A DNA stretch of 64,000 bases. It comes from Micrococcus porci (GTDB lineage: Bacteria > Actinomycetota > Actinomycetes > Actinomycetales > Micrococcaceae). Location of the stretch: positions 2,232,001 to 2,296,000 of the forward strand of contig NZ_CP083691.1 in the NCBI RefSeq assembly GCF_020097155.1. The letters run 5' to 3'. This document shows positions 7,395 to 15,097 of the stretch, piece after piece. The notes below the pieces were generated by a model, which was not told where the DNA came from, made no database searches, and worked only from the letters and a program-made list of their open reading frames with translations. The translations under genes were made by a program, and so were the position numbers. How positions within the stretch are numbered: the first letter of the stretch is position 1; each line of letters begins with the position of its first letter.

Positions 7395-8846
7395 TCAGCC
7401 CCGCGCGGGCGAGCGGCGCCGCCGCGCCGCCGTGAGGATCGCCGCGGCCCCGATCATCACCACGGCGGCGCCCGCCGCCCCCACGTAGCCGGCACCCGGG
7501 CCCACGCCGTCGATCACGAGGCCCACCACCGGCGCACCCAGCGCCGAACCCGCCGTCATCGCCGAGCCGTAGTAGCCCATCGCCTCCCCGCGGCGCTCCT
7601 CCGAGACCAGCAGGGAGATCCGCGAGGACGCCGCCGCCAACGTCGGCGCCGTCAGCAGCCCCGACGGCACCGACGCCCACGCCAGCGCCCACAGCCCGTC
7701 CACGAACGCCATGGGCGCCACCGCGAGCGCGAACAGCGCCCCCAACAGGTAGGGGTGCACCTGCCGGCCCCACGCCCCGTAGAAGAGACCGCCGAGCGCT
7801 GAGGCTCCGCACCAGAACGCGTAGACCACGCCCACCGACGCCTCCTGCCCGGCGTGCTCCAGCTCCGCGACCATGGTCACCTCCGTGCCCACCAGTGCGA
7901 TGCCCGCGGCCATCGCCACCACCAGTACGCCCAGGACCTCCGGGGTCACCCAGCCGAAGTGCCGCACCCGCCACAGCCGCCACCGCTCGTCGCGGGTGAG
8001 GCCGTCGGCCGCCCGGCCGTCGTCATGCCGCCCCGCCCGGGGCGCCGGTGAGACCGGCCCGGAGCCGTCCGCGGCGATCACCGGGAGGGACCCGGTGACG
8101 ATCGGCACCGCCTCCGTGACCACCGGCAGGGCGCCCGTCGCGAGGTCCGCGGCGGCCACGGTCGCGCGCACCGGCGCGGTGTGCACCGCCTGGCTCAGCG
8201 CCTGCTCCCGGTCCTCCTCCTCCGTGAAGGGGTCGCCCGCGGAGGGGCCGTCGGCCGCCAGCTGCGTGGAGCGCGTCGGCGGGTTGAACCACATGAGCAG
8301 CGCCCCGGACAGCGCCCCGGACAGGCCGACGACGGTCAGGCCGAGCGCGGTGGACCCCGTGGCGGCGATGACGGCCCCCAGCGCCGGGCCGACCATGAAC
8401 ACGAGCTCGGTGATGATCGAGTCCAGGGTGAACGCCGTCTGGCGGTCCGCGCCGTGCGTGAGCACGCCCAGCCCCTGCCGCACCACGGAGAAGATCGGCA
8501 CCGCGAACAGGCCGCCGAAGAACACCGCCACCAGCAGGAAGCCGAACGGCAGCCACGGCACCACCGGCCAGATGACGGCCTCCGCGACCACCGAGGGCAG
8601 CAGCGCGCGCCGCAGCCCGTCCCGGTCGATCGCCCGGCCGCGCCACGGCGAGCCGCACGCGATGCCCAGGGTCATGGCCGCCGCCGCCAGCCCGGCCTGG
8701 CCGTAGCCCAGCCCCAGGGTCACCGCCACATGCAGCGTCAGGATGACGCCGGCCGCCGTGTGCGGGAACCTCGCGATGAACCCCACTGCCAGCAGGTTCC
8801 GGATGCGCGGGTCCTGCAGCAGTCGTCCATAAGCTCTGAAGTCCAC
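7395..8846 (-). CDS. MFS transporter (drug-exporter type)
   Basis: A 483-residue major facilitator superfamily transporter with two sets of hydrophobic helices (about 15-195 and 300-475), probably a proton-coupled exporter of small molecules. The central cytoplasmic loop (about 200-290) is unusually long and contains a quasi-repeat: ALPVVTEAVPIVTGSLPVI. Between helices 2 and 3 is the sequence GRAIDRDGLRR, a motif A-like segment. Start is GTG 8846, supported by a -10 box TAGCAT 6 nt upstream and the lack of a ribosome binding site, so the mRNA is likely leaderless. It is convergent with the hydrolase gene and divergent from the DUF805 gene. The substrate is unknown. Confidence 0.85.
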   Translation of the reverse strand: MDFRAYGRLLQDPRIRNLLAVGFIARFPHTAAGVILTLHVAVTLGLGYGQAGLAAAAMTLGIACGSPWRGRAIDRDGLRRALLPSVVAEAVIWPVVPWLPFGFLLVAVFFGGLFAVPIFSVVRQGLGVLTHGADRQTAFTLDSIITELVFMVGPALGAVIAATGSTALGLTVVGLSGALSGALLMWFNPPTRSTQLAADGPSAGDPFTEEEDREQALSQAVHTAPVRATVAAADLATGALPVVTEAVPIVTGSLPVIAADGSGPVSPAPRAGRHDDGRAADGLTRDERWRLWRVRHFGWVTPEVLGVLVVAMAAGIALVGTEVTMVAELEHAGQEASVGVVYAFWCGASALGGLFYGAWGRQVHPYLLGALFALAVAPMAFVDGLWALAWASVPSGLLTAPTLAAASSRISLLVSEERRGEAMGYYGSAMTAGSALGAPVVGLVIDGVGPGAGYVGAAGAAVVMIGAAAILTAARRRRSPARG

Positions 8847-8852
8847 CCGAGC

Positions 8853-8858
8853 ATGCTA
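8853..8858 (-). promoter_or_regulatory. -10 box TAGCAT for a leaderless MFS mRNA
   Basis: TAGCAT on the minus strand ends 6 nt before the GTG start of the MFS gene, with no Shine-Dalgarno sequence between. Confidence 0.5.
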
Positions 8859-8963
8859 GTCGTCCCCCGCGCCCGGTACGACGGCCGTCTCGCCTAGACT
8901 GGAGGGCGGCGGACGGGACCGCCGGGGGCACCCCCTGGGGCCGCCGCACCGACGGAGGAGACC

Positions 8964-9599
8964 ATGACCCAGCCCCACGACCCCAGCCAGAACCCCTACG
9001 GCCAGCAGCCCGCCGCCGGACAGCCTCCCTACGGCCAGGCCCCGTCGGGCCAGTCGCAGTACGGCCAGGCCGACTACGGCCAAACCCAGTACGGCCAGAC
9101 CCAGTACGGCGCCCCCTCCCCGGGCTACGGATACGGGTACCAGCCGGGCGTGCCCTTCCCGGAGGACCCCCGAGTCGCCCCCGCCCCGGGCGTCGGCCCC
9201 GTGGAGGCCGTGAAGCGCTTCTACACCCGCTACGCGCTGTTCTACGGGCGCGCGAGCCGCTCCGAGTTCTGGTGGGTGCAGCTGTACCTGGTGCTGGTGA
9301 GCCTGGTGCTGACGGCCCTGATGTTCGCCGTCCTGGTGCCCGCGGGCGCGTTCTCGAACACCACCACCGAGCTCAGCGAGGCGGGCGCGGTCGGCGTCCT
9401 CGCCATCACCGGCCTGTTCCTGGTGTTCGTGCTGGCGCACCTGGTGCCGTCCATCGCGCTGCAGGTGCGCCGCCTGCACGACGCCGGCTTCTCCGGCTTC
9501 TGGTTCTTCATCGGCCTCGTCCCCTACGTGGGCGAGCTGGTGCTGCTGGTGTTGTCCGTGCTGCCGTCGAAGCCGGAGGGCGCCCGCTTCGACCGCTGA
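8964..9599 (+). CDS. DUF805 membrane protein with YGQ-rich N-terminus
   Basis: A 211-residue membrane protein of the DUF805 family (function unknown). Residues 1-75 are a disordered, Tyr/Gly/Gln/Pro-rich segment with repeated YGQ units; the DUF805 core follows (about 85-205) with the typical YALFYGRASRSEFWW entry, the motif RRLHDAGFSGFW and three to four membrane helices. ATG 8964 follows GACGGAGGAGACC. The gene is divergent from the MFS gene and convergent with the LURP-one-like gene. Similar proline/glutamine-rich tails are seen on other actinobacterial membrane proteins; no role can be assigned. Confidence 0.85.
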   Translation: MTQPHDPSQNPYGQQPAAGQPPYGQAPSGQSQYGQADYGQTQYGQTQYGAPSPGYGYGYQPGVPFPEDPRVAPAPGVGPVEAVKRFYTRYALFYGRASRSEFWWVQLYLVLVSLVLTALMFAVLVPAGAFSNTTTELSEAGAVGVLAITGLFLVFVLAHLVPSIALQVRRLHDAGFSGFWFFIGLVPYVGELVLLVLSVLPSKPEGARFDR

Positions 9600-9632
9600 G
9601 CCTCACCCACGCTCTCCCCGGGGCGCCCGCCG

Positions 9633-10211
9633 TCAGTCGTTGCGGCGGGCGTCCTTCGCGCGCAGGAGGTCGAGGGCGATCGCGGTGCCGAGCACCGCGC
9701 ACCGCACCACCGGCGGCATGGCCGGGTCCAGCTCCAGGCGGTACCGCGAGCGCCCCAAGAGCGCATTGCCGAAGCCGGACCACTGGGAGACGGCGCGGGC
9801 GATCGGCACCTCGCCGGCGATCATGCGGTAGTCGTGGTCGAAGAGGTCGCCCTCCACGCGGAACACGGTGCCGTCCACGACCTCCACGGAGACGGCCGTG
9901 CGGAAGAACGCGACCTCCCGGCGGAGGTTGGCCAGGGGCAGGCCGGCGGGGTCGAGCACCTGGAAGCGGTCGCGGCCGAAGGTCGCCGGGTCCTGCAGCT
10001 CGAACAGCGGGCGCCCGTCGTCGCCGTCGCAGACCAGCAGGCGGCGGCTGCCCATGAGCATGCGGCTCAGGCCGCCGCCCTGCGTCTGGACGGTGGCCAC
10101 CACCTCGCCGTCGGGCCCGAGCACCTGCATGTCGTTGGACAGGAACGAGGTGACCTGCTGGAGGGCGAGGCTGTTCACGAGGGCCAGGCGGCCGGCGTCG
10201 AAGGTCGTCAT
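9633..10211 (-). CDS. LURP-one/scramblase-related family protein
   Basis: A 192-residue protein resembling the LURP-one-related / phospholipid-scramblase-like family, a 12-stranded beta barrel around a central helix. Visible traits are alternating short strands (LVCDGDDGRPLFELQDP, FRVEGDLFDHDYRM) and the C-terminal hydrophobic helix VVRCAVLGTAIALDLLRA. No catalytic residues are expected in this family and its bacterial role is unknown. It begins at ATG 10211 and is divergent from the LLM monooxygenase operon with a 135-bp shared control region. The family call is from overall pattern and carries moderate certainty. Confidence 0.65.
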   Translation of the reverse strand: MTTFDAGRLALVNSLALQQVTSFLSNDMQVLGPDGEVVATVQTQGGGLSRMLMGSRRLLVCDGDDGRPLFELQDPATFGRDRFQVLDPAGLPLANLRREVAFFRTAVSVEVVDGTVFRVEGDLFDHDYRMIAGEVPIARAVSQWSGFGNALLGRSRYRLELDPAMPPVVRCAVLGTAIALDLLRAKDARRND

Positions 10212-10275
10212 GTCCCCAGTCTGCCCGGCCCCGGAACCCGGATGGAATATCCTGCGCCGGCCCCCCGTTGGCCTG

Positions 10276-10292
10276 TATAGTTCACTTTTGAA
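10276..10292 (+). promoter_or_regulatory. Promoter and candidate MarR operator of the flavin operon
   Basis: TATAGT (10276-10281) is a near-consensus -10 box. It overlaps TTCACTTTTGAA (10281-10292), whose ends TTCA/TGAA are inverted, inside an AT-rich tract that stands out in this genome. The position next to the -10 suits repression by the MarR protein encoded as third gene of the operon. A leader of about 60 nt with GAGAGGAG follows. Confidence 0.45.
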
Positions 10293-10346
10293 AAAAGACG
10301 ACGACGCCGCTCCGGCGCCCGCCGCCTGCGACGAGAGGAGCACGCC

Positions 10347-11534
10347 GTGCAGCTCGGCATCTTCACCATCGGCGACATCACCGCCGATCCCACCACCGGC
10401 ACCACCCCCACCGAGCACCAGCGCATCAAGGACACCGTCACGATCGCGCGCCACGCCGAGCAGGCCGGCTTCGACGTGTTCGCCACCGGCCAGCACCACA
10501 ACCCGCCCTTCGTGGCCCCGGGCAACCCGCCCACGCTGCTGTCCCACCTGGCCGCGGTGACCGAGACGATGACCCTGTCCACCGCCACCACCCTGATCAC
10601 CACCATGGATCCCGTGCGCCTGGCCGAGGACTACTCCTACCTCCAGCACCTGGCCGACGGCCGCGTGGACCTCACCCTCGGCCGCGGCAACACCGGCCCC
10701 GTCTACCCCTGGTTCGGCAAGGACATCCGCCAGGGCGTGAACCTCGCCGTGGAGAACTACAACCTCCTCTACCGGCTGTGGCACGAGGAGACCGTCGACT
10801 GGTCCGGCCAGTTCCGCACGCCCCTGCAGGACTTCACCCTGACCCCTCAGCCGCTCGACGGCGTCGCCCCCTTCGTGTGGCACGGCTCCATCCGCTCCCC
10901 CGAGATCGCGGAGCAGGCCGCCTACTACGGCGACGGCTTCTTCCACAACAACATCTTCTGGAACAAGGAGCACATCATCCGGATGGTGCGCCTGTACCGG
11001 CAGCGGTTCGAGCACTACGGCCACGGCAAGGCCCACCAGGCCTACGTGGGCCTCGGCGGCCAGGCCTACATGGCCAAGAACTCGCAGGACGCCGTCAAGG
11101 AGTTCCGCCCGTACTTCGACAACGCCCCCGTCTACGGCCACGGCCCGTCCCTCGAGGACTTCACCTCCATGACCCCGCTGACCGTGGGCTCCCCGCAGCA
11201 GGTCATCGAGCGCACCCTCTCCTTCCGCGACTGGGTGGGCGACTACCAGCGCCAGATGTTCCTCATCGACCACGCCGGCCTGCCCACGGACACCGTGCTC
11301 AAGCAGATCGACCTCTTCGGCGAGGAGGTGCTGCCCGTGCTCCGCGAGGAGTTCGCCGCCCTCAAGCCGGACGACGTCCCCGAGGCCCCCACCCACGAGT
11401 TCCTCGTGGAGCGCGCCCGCCGCGGCGAGGCCCCCGTCCCCGGCGGCAGGGAGGGCTCCCCCGCCCACGCCGCCCGCGAGGCCGCCCGCGCCAAGCAGGC
11501 CGAGCAGCAGAAGAAGAAGGAGGACGCCCGATGA
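10347..11534 (+). CDS. LLM-class flavin-dependent oxidoreductase
   Basis: A 395-residue luciferase-like monooxygenase (TIM-barrel, FMNH2-dependent). The sequence shows the family's N-terminal LGIFTIGD strand, TATTLITTMDPVRLAEDYSYL and DGRVDLTLGRGN, and later FVWHGSIRSPEIAEQAA. A Lys/Ala/Gln-rich C-terminal tail (about 370-395) is low-complexity. It starts at GTG 10347 behind GAGAGGAG. Its stop overlaps the ATG of the next gene, an NADPH-dependent FMN reductase, which would supply the reduced flavin; this pair matches the CE1758/CE1759-type partnership known in actinobacteria. The physiological substrate is unknown. Confidence 0.9.
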   Translation: MQLGIFTIGDITADPTTGTTPTEHQRIKDTVTIARHAEQAGFDVFATGQHHNPPFVAPGNPPTLLSHLAAVTETMTLSTATTLITTMDPVRLAEDYSYLQHLADGRVDLTLGRGNTGPVYPWFGKDIRQGVNLAVENYNLLYRLWHEETVDWSGQFRTPLQDFTLTPQPLDGVAPFVWHGSIRSPEIAEQAAYYGDGFFHNNIFWNKEHIIRMVRLYRQRFEHYGHGKAHQAYVGLGGQAYMAKNSQDAVKEFRPYFDNAPVYGHGPSLEDFTSMTPLTVGSPQQVIERTLSFRDWVGDYQRQMFLIDHAGLPTDTVLKQIDLFGEEVLPVLREEFAALKPDDVPEAPTHEFLVERARRGEAPVPGGREGSPAHAAREAARAKQAEQQKKKEDAR

Positions 11535-12220
11535 GCACCTCGGCCTTCGAGTCCACCGACCCGTTCACCCCCGGCGCCCGGCACATCGCCGTCGTCTCCG
11601 GCGGCATCGGCGACCCCTCCCAGACCCGGAAGCTGGCCGACCGCCTCGCCCGGGCGAGCGCGGACGCCCTGTCCGCGGCCGGCGTGGTCCCGGAGATCCA
11701 CGTGGTCTCCCTCCGCGAGCTGGCCACGGACCTCGGCGCCGGGATGGTCACCACGGCCAGGTCGCCCGCCCTGCTGGACGCCGTCGCGCAGGTGGAGCAC
11801 GCCGACGCCGTGATCGCCGTGTCCCCGACGTTCAAGGCCTCCTACTCCGGCCTCTTCAAGTCCTTCGTGGACCTGATCGACGACGAGGCGCTCGTGGGCG
11901 TGCCCGTGCTGCTCGGCGCCACCGGCGGCACCGCCCGCCACTCGCTCATGATCGACCAGGCGATGCGCCCCCTGTTCGCCTACCTGAAGGCGCGGATCGT
12001 CCCGACGGCCGTGTTCGCCGCCTCCGACGACTGGGGCCGAGCCGACGGGCAGAACGACTCCACGCGCACCACCCCGCTGGACGCCCGCATCCGCGCCGCC
12101 GGGGAGGACCTCGCCGAGGTCCTCCGCCACCGCCCCGCGCGCGTGCGCCCCGCCGCGGACGCCACCGACGACGACCTGGAGGTGATCCCCTTTGACCAGC
12201 TCCTCCACCCCGGCCGCTGA
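11531..12220 (+). CDS. NADPH-dependent FMN reductase (partner of the LLM monooxygenase)
   Basis: A 229-residue flavodoxin-fold FMN reductase that probably supplies FMNH2 to the upstream monooxygenase. Typical features are the N-terminal IAVVSGGIGDPSQTRKLADRL phosphate-binding region, the AVIAVSPTFKASYSGLFKSFVDL segment contacting the flavin, and VPVLLGATGGTARHS. The ATG overlaps the monooxygenase stop (ATGA), so translation of the two is coupled. The last 29 bases overlap the marR gene and also hold the marR ribosome binding site. A negatively charged C-terminal tail extends beyond the core domain. Confidence 0.88.
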   Translation: MSTSAFESTDPFTPGARHIAVVSGGIGDPSQTRKLADRLARASADALSAAGVVPEIHVVSLRELATDLGAGMVTTARSPALLDAVAQVEHADAVIAVSPTFKASYSGLFKSFVDLIDDEALVGVPVLLGATGGTARHSLMIDQAMRPLFAYLKARIVPTAVFAASDDWGRADGQNDSTRTTPLDARIRAAGEDLAEVLRHRPARVRPAADATDDDLEVIPFDQLLHPGR

Positions 12221-12731
12221 GCCCACGGGCCCCCGTGCCGCCAGGCACGCCTGGCGCGCGTACTTCGAGTCCACACAGATGCTGCAGGACCAGCTTGAGC
12301 GCGGCCTCAAGGCGGAGTGCGGCATCACGCTGGCCGACTACAACCTGCTCCTGCTGCTCGTGGAGTCCGACGGGGGGCGCCTCCGTCTCGGGGAGCTCGC
12401 CAGCCGCATGGTGTTCTCCCCGTCCCGCGTCACCTACCAGGTGAAGTCCCTCGTGGCCCGCGGCCTGATCGAGCGCCGCCGCGTGGAGTGCGACCGCCGC
12501 GGCTTCGAGGCCGTCCTCACCGACGCCGGCCGCACCGCGTTCCGCCGCGCCGCCGTGGTCCACGCCCGTCAGGTCGACGAGCTCTTCCTGGACCTGCTCC
12601 AACCGGGCGAGGCCGAGGTCCTCGGCCGGGTGTTCACCCGCGTGGGCACCGCGCTGGAGTCCCGCTGCGCCGGACGCGCGGCACCGTCCGAGCCGTGCGG
12701 GGCTCAGGCCTCGAACAGCGCGGACGCCTGA
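12192..12731 (+). CDS. MarR-family transcriptional regulator
   Basis: A 179-residue winged-helix regulator of the MarR family. The recognition region reads LRLGELASRMVFSPSRVTYQVKSLVARGLIERR (about 62-95), followed by the wing residues CDRRGFEAVLTDAGR. The start is TTG 12192, inside the reductase gene, chosen because GGAGGTGAT (12178-12186), nearly a full match to the 16S anti-Shine-Dalgarno, ends 5 nt before it. It is the last gene of the monooxygenase operon and likely represses it through the palindrome near 10281-10292. A residual C-terminal tail (about 155-179) is not part of the domain. Confidence 0.88.
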   Translation: MTSSSTPAAEPTGPRAARHAWRAYFESTQMLQDQLERGLKAECGITLADYNLLLLLVESDGGRLRLGELASRMVFSPSRVTYQVKSLVARGLIERRRVECDRRGFEAVLTDAGRTAFRRAAVVHARQVDELFLDLLQPGEAEVLGRVFTRVGTALESRCAGRAAPSEPCGAQASNSADA

Positions 12732-12748
12732 ACCGGCGCCTCCGCCCG

Positions 12749-12801
12749 GACGCCGAAGGGCCCCCGACCTGTGCTGGACAGGTCGGGGGCCCTTCGGCGT
12801 C
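12749..12801. terminator. Bidirectional terminator with a perfect 24-bp stem
   Basis: Bases 12749-12772 pair perfectly with 12778-12801 around a 5-nt loop. The element lies between the convergent marR (+) and protease (-) genes, so it can end both transcripts. The stem is interrupted by no mismatch and has no U-tract. Confidence 0.9.
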
Positions 12802-12839
12802 CGCTCCGGCCGCGGGGGTCGGCGGGGCGGGGAGCCGGG

Positions 12840-13985
12840 TCAGTTCACCGGGACGCCGCCCAGGGTGACGGTGGCGTCGGTCGGCTGACCGGCCGCATCC
12901 TTCAGCTGGACCTCGATGTGGCCGCCGGCCGGGACCTGAGCCGGGGTGTTGATCCAGGTCATCGGCTGGCCGTCGGAGTGCAGGTGCAGATGGCCGATCT
13001 GCTTGCCGGCGGCGTCGTAGGCCGTGACGGCCATGTAGCTGAAGCCGCCGGTCTTCGTGGTGGCCTGCACGCGGGTGCGGAAGTCGATGCCGTCCTCGGG
13101 GGCGACCTTCAGCGTGGTGGTGCCGGCCGTCGCGGTCTCCGCGGACACGCCGTGCTTGCCGAGGGTCGGGGCCGGGGCGGCCTTCTTCTCGGCGGCCGGA
13201 GCCTTCGCGGCGGGGGCCTTCTTCTCGGCGGCCGGAGCCTTCGCGGCGGGGGCCGTGGGGGCCTTGAGGATGACGCCGTGCTTGCCGACGGTCGGGGCCG
13301 GGGCGGTCGCCTTCGCCGGGGCGGCCGCGACGGCCTTCAGGGACTCGGCCGGCACCATGATGGTGGACAGGCTCGCGGCGTCGCAGCCCACGGCCCGGCC
13401 CTCCTCGTCGAAGGACACCGGGGCCAGGCCCGAGACCACGCCCACGACGCGCTGCTTCGCGTCGTACACGGCGCCGCCGGAGTCGCCCGGGCGGGTGGTG
13501 GCGGCGTCCAGGGAGACCTGGTCGGTGTACACGTCACCGCAGGTCTCGGCGATGTCGTAGGTCTCGGGGTCGCTGATCGAGTTCGGGGAGCCCAGGGGCA
13601 CCGAGGAGCCCTGGGTGTAGACGGTCTCACCCGGCTTGACCGAGGCGGCCGGCCGCGTGGACCAGTCGCCCACCACGTCCACGTCCTCGTCGAGCGCGAT
13701 CTTCACGACGTCCACGCCGGTGGAGCCGGGCAGCGCGGAGACGGAGCCGATCCGGGCGCCGTCCGCGGCGTGCACCGCCGAGCCGACGGTCCACTGGCCG
13801 GCGCCGCAGTGGGCGGCGGTGAAGGCGGTCGTGTCGCTGACGAGGGTGATGGAGCACTCGCCGGCGGGCACGGACAGCGCCGCGCCCTGGGTCAGGGGGG
13901 TCGCCGCGAGGGCGGAGCCCGCCCCGGCCACGACAACCGCACCCAGGGCCGCCGTGGTGGCCCCGGTGAGGGTGGTCTTCTTCAT
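12840..13985 (-). CDS. Secreted trypsin-like serine protease with repeat linker
   Basis: A 381-residue exported chymotrypsin-fold protease. Residues 1-28 form a Sec signal peptide (Lys-rich start, hydrophobic core, SALA-A cleavage site). The triad is His59 (TAAHC), Asp92 (GVDVVKI) and Ser169 (RPGDSGGA); Cys44/Cys60 and Cys149/Cys201 can form disulfides. An Ala/Pro/Lys/Glu linker (about 220-290) contains two copies of a 12-residue unit flanked by PTVGKHGV and PTLGKHGV. The last 90 residues form an additional beta-rich domain. No long propeptide is seen. ATG 13985 follows AGGAAGAGGA. The target is unknown; a role in nutrition or cell-wall protein turnover is possible. Confidence 0.88.
   Translation of the reverse strand: MKKTTLTGATTAALGAVVVAGAGSALAATPLTQGAALSVPAGECSITLVSDTTAFTAAHCGAGQWTVGSAVHAADGARIGSVSALPGSTGVDVVKIALDEDVDVVGDWSTRPAASVKPGETVYTQGSSVPLGSPNSISDPETYDIAETCGDVYTDQVSLDAATTRPGDSGGAVYDAKQRVVGVVSGLAPVSFDEEGRAVGCDAASLSTIMVPAESLKAVAAAPAKATAPAPTVGKHGVILKAPTAPAAKAPAAEKKAPAAKAPAAEKKAAPAPTLGKHGVSAETATAGTTTLKVAPEDGIDFRTRVQATTKTGGFSYMAVTAYDAAGKQIGHLHLHSDGQPMTWINTPAQVPAGGHIEVQLKDAAGQPTDATVTLGGVPVN
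13180..13251. repeat. Two tandem 36-bp copies in the protease linker
   Basis: Bases 13180-13215 and 13216-13251 are identical and encode two copies of a 12-residue Ala/Pro/Glu/Lys unit. They are flanked by a second, dispersed repeat of about 30 bp (near 13150-13181 and 13274-13305) encoding the GKHGV phrases. This looks like recent linker expansion by duplication. Confidence 0.85.
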
Positions 13986-14104
13986 GGATTCGTCCTCTTC
14001 CTGGGGGAGGTGTGGCGGCCGGGCTCCCACGCCCGGACCGTGGACGCGTGCCGCGGGAGCCGTCGTCCTTCGCCCTCTACGGTATACGATGCCCCGGACA
14101 TCGT

Positions 14105-15097
14105 TCAGGGGCGTCGGACGGTGATCTCCACCGAGTCCGCGCGTTCCGCGAGCAGGGGCAGGTCCCCCAGCAGCATGGCGAGCGTGGTGGTCATCAGACG
14201 GATCCCGGCGGCGTCGGCGTCGCGGGCGGGCATGGCCAGCACCGTGAGCTCCGTGCCGGAGCCGCCGCCGTTCATCACCTCACCGGAGGCGGTCTCCGTG
14301 GCCACGCCCGGGCCCGGCGCCAGACCGAGGTTCAGGAGGTTCGGGACGAGGTCCGCGACGCCGGCGATCTCCTCGGCGATCTCCTGGTCCAGGTAGGACG
14401 GGGTCCAGGGCTTCTGCTGGGCCAGCGCCCACACGGCGGGTCGCCGGACCGCGTAGGTGTGCTCCGCACCGGCGTCGACGACGACGAGCTCGCACCCCTC
14501 GTCCACGGCCGACAGGCACGCGCGGGGCGCCCAGACCGCCACGGGGCGGGCCAGCGGGTTCCACGCGGTGAGCGCAGGCACGGAGGTGAACACCGGCAGG
14601 GCCTGGCGGCCGTCCGGGGCGCGCATGGTCACGAGGGCCACGTCCGCGGCCTTGTCACCGTGGGCGGCGTCCTCGTGCTGGGCGTGCTCGTGGACGGAGT
14701 GGGCCGCGTGATCGTGCACGTCCGCCTCGTCGACGGCGAGGGTGGGCACCACCGCGGCGAACACCCGGATGCGGCCCAGCACGTCCACGACCTCGGCCTC
14801 GCCCGCGGTGCCCTCCGTGAGGGCGTCCATGACGCGGGCCCACTCGGCCGGGGCGGTCCCGTCGTCCTCGTCGAAGATGTGCAGCGGGTTCGCGGACCCC
14901 TCGAGGCCGGGCCCGGAGAGGTCGCGCCCGGCCCACGGCACGCCGGCCGTGTCCGCGGTGTTCTCGCGCGCCGTCTTCTGGCGCATCCGCTCCATGGCGG
15001 CGCGGATGTGCCCCGGCAGCTCGCGGCCGCCGGGAGCGGGGACCGGGACGGTGGCCTCGGCGTCGTGCGCGGGCTCGCTCGAGGACGCGGAGCTCAC
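14105..15097 (-). CDS. SseB-family protein with a His-rich insert
   Basis: A 330-residue protein with an SseB-like N-terminal domain (about 85-230, [13 protein letters not shown] and VVVDAG) and a C-terminal segment rich in acidic residues. SseB-type proteins have no defined enzymatic role; in actinobacteria they often lie beside priA and hisH. Unusually, seven His fall within residues 128-146, suggesting metal binding. The start GTG 15097 overlaps the priA stop by 4 nt (GTGA), which fixes it and implies coupling. A start inside the first 20 residues is unlikely. No signal peptide or membrane helix is present. Confidence 0.75.
   Translation of the reverse strand: MSSASSSEPAHDAEATVPVPAPGGRELPGHIRAAMERMRQKTARENTADTAGVPWAGRDLSGPGLEGSANPLHIFDEDDGTAPAEWARVMDALTEGTAGEAEVVDVLGRIRVFAAVVPTLAVDEADVHDHAAHSVHEHAQHEDAAHGDKAADVALVTMRAPDGRQALPVFTSVPALTAWNPLARPVAVWAPRACLSAVDEGCELVVVDAGAEHTYAVRRPAVWALAQQKPWTPSYLDQEIAEEIAGVADLVPNLLNLGLAPGPGVATETASGEVMNGGGSGTELTVLAMPARDADAAGIRLMTTTLAMLLGDLPLLAERADSVEITVRRP
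14660..14716 (-). other. Histidine-rich segment inside the SseB-like protein
   Basis: Residues 128-146 contain His at 128, 130, 133, 136, 138, 141 and 146, interleaved with Asp and Glu. Such spacing is typical of Zn, Ni or Co binding loops. It interrupts the SseB-like domain between two predicted strands. Confidence 0.7.

Noticed and set aside
7369..7395. GC-rich inverted repeats between the hydrolase and MFS genes as a terminator
   Set aside because: The arms pair only over six bases with mismatches beyond; not distinguishable from background in such GC-rich DNA.
13180..13251. Two direct repeats that could suggest a CRISPR
   Set aside because: There are only two adjacent in-frame copies without spacers inside a protease linker, and no cas genes are nearby.
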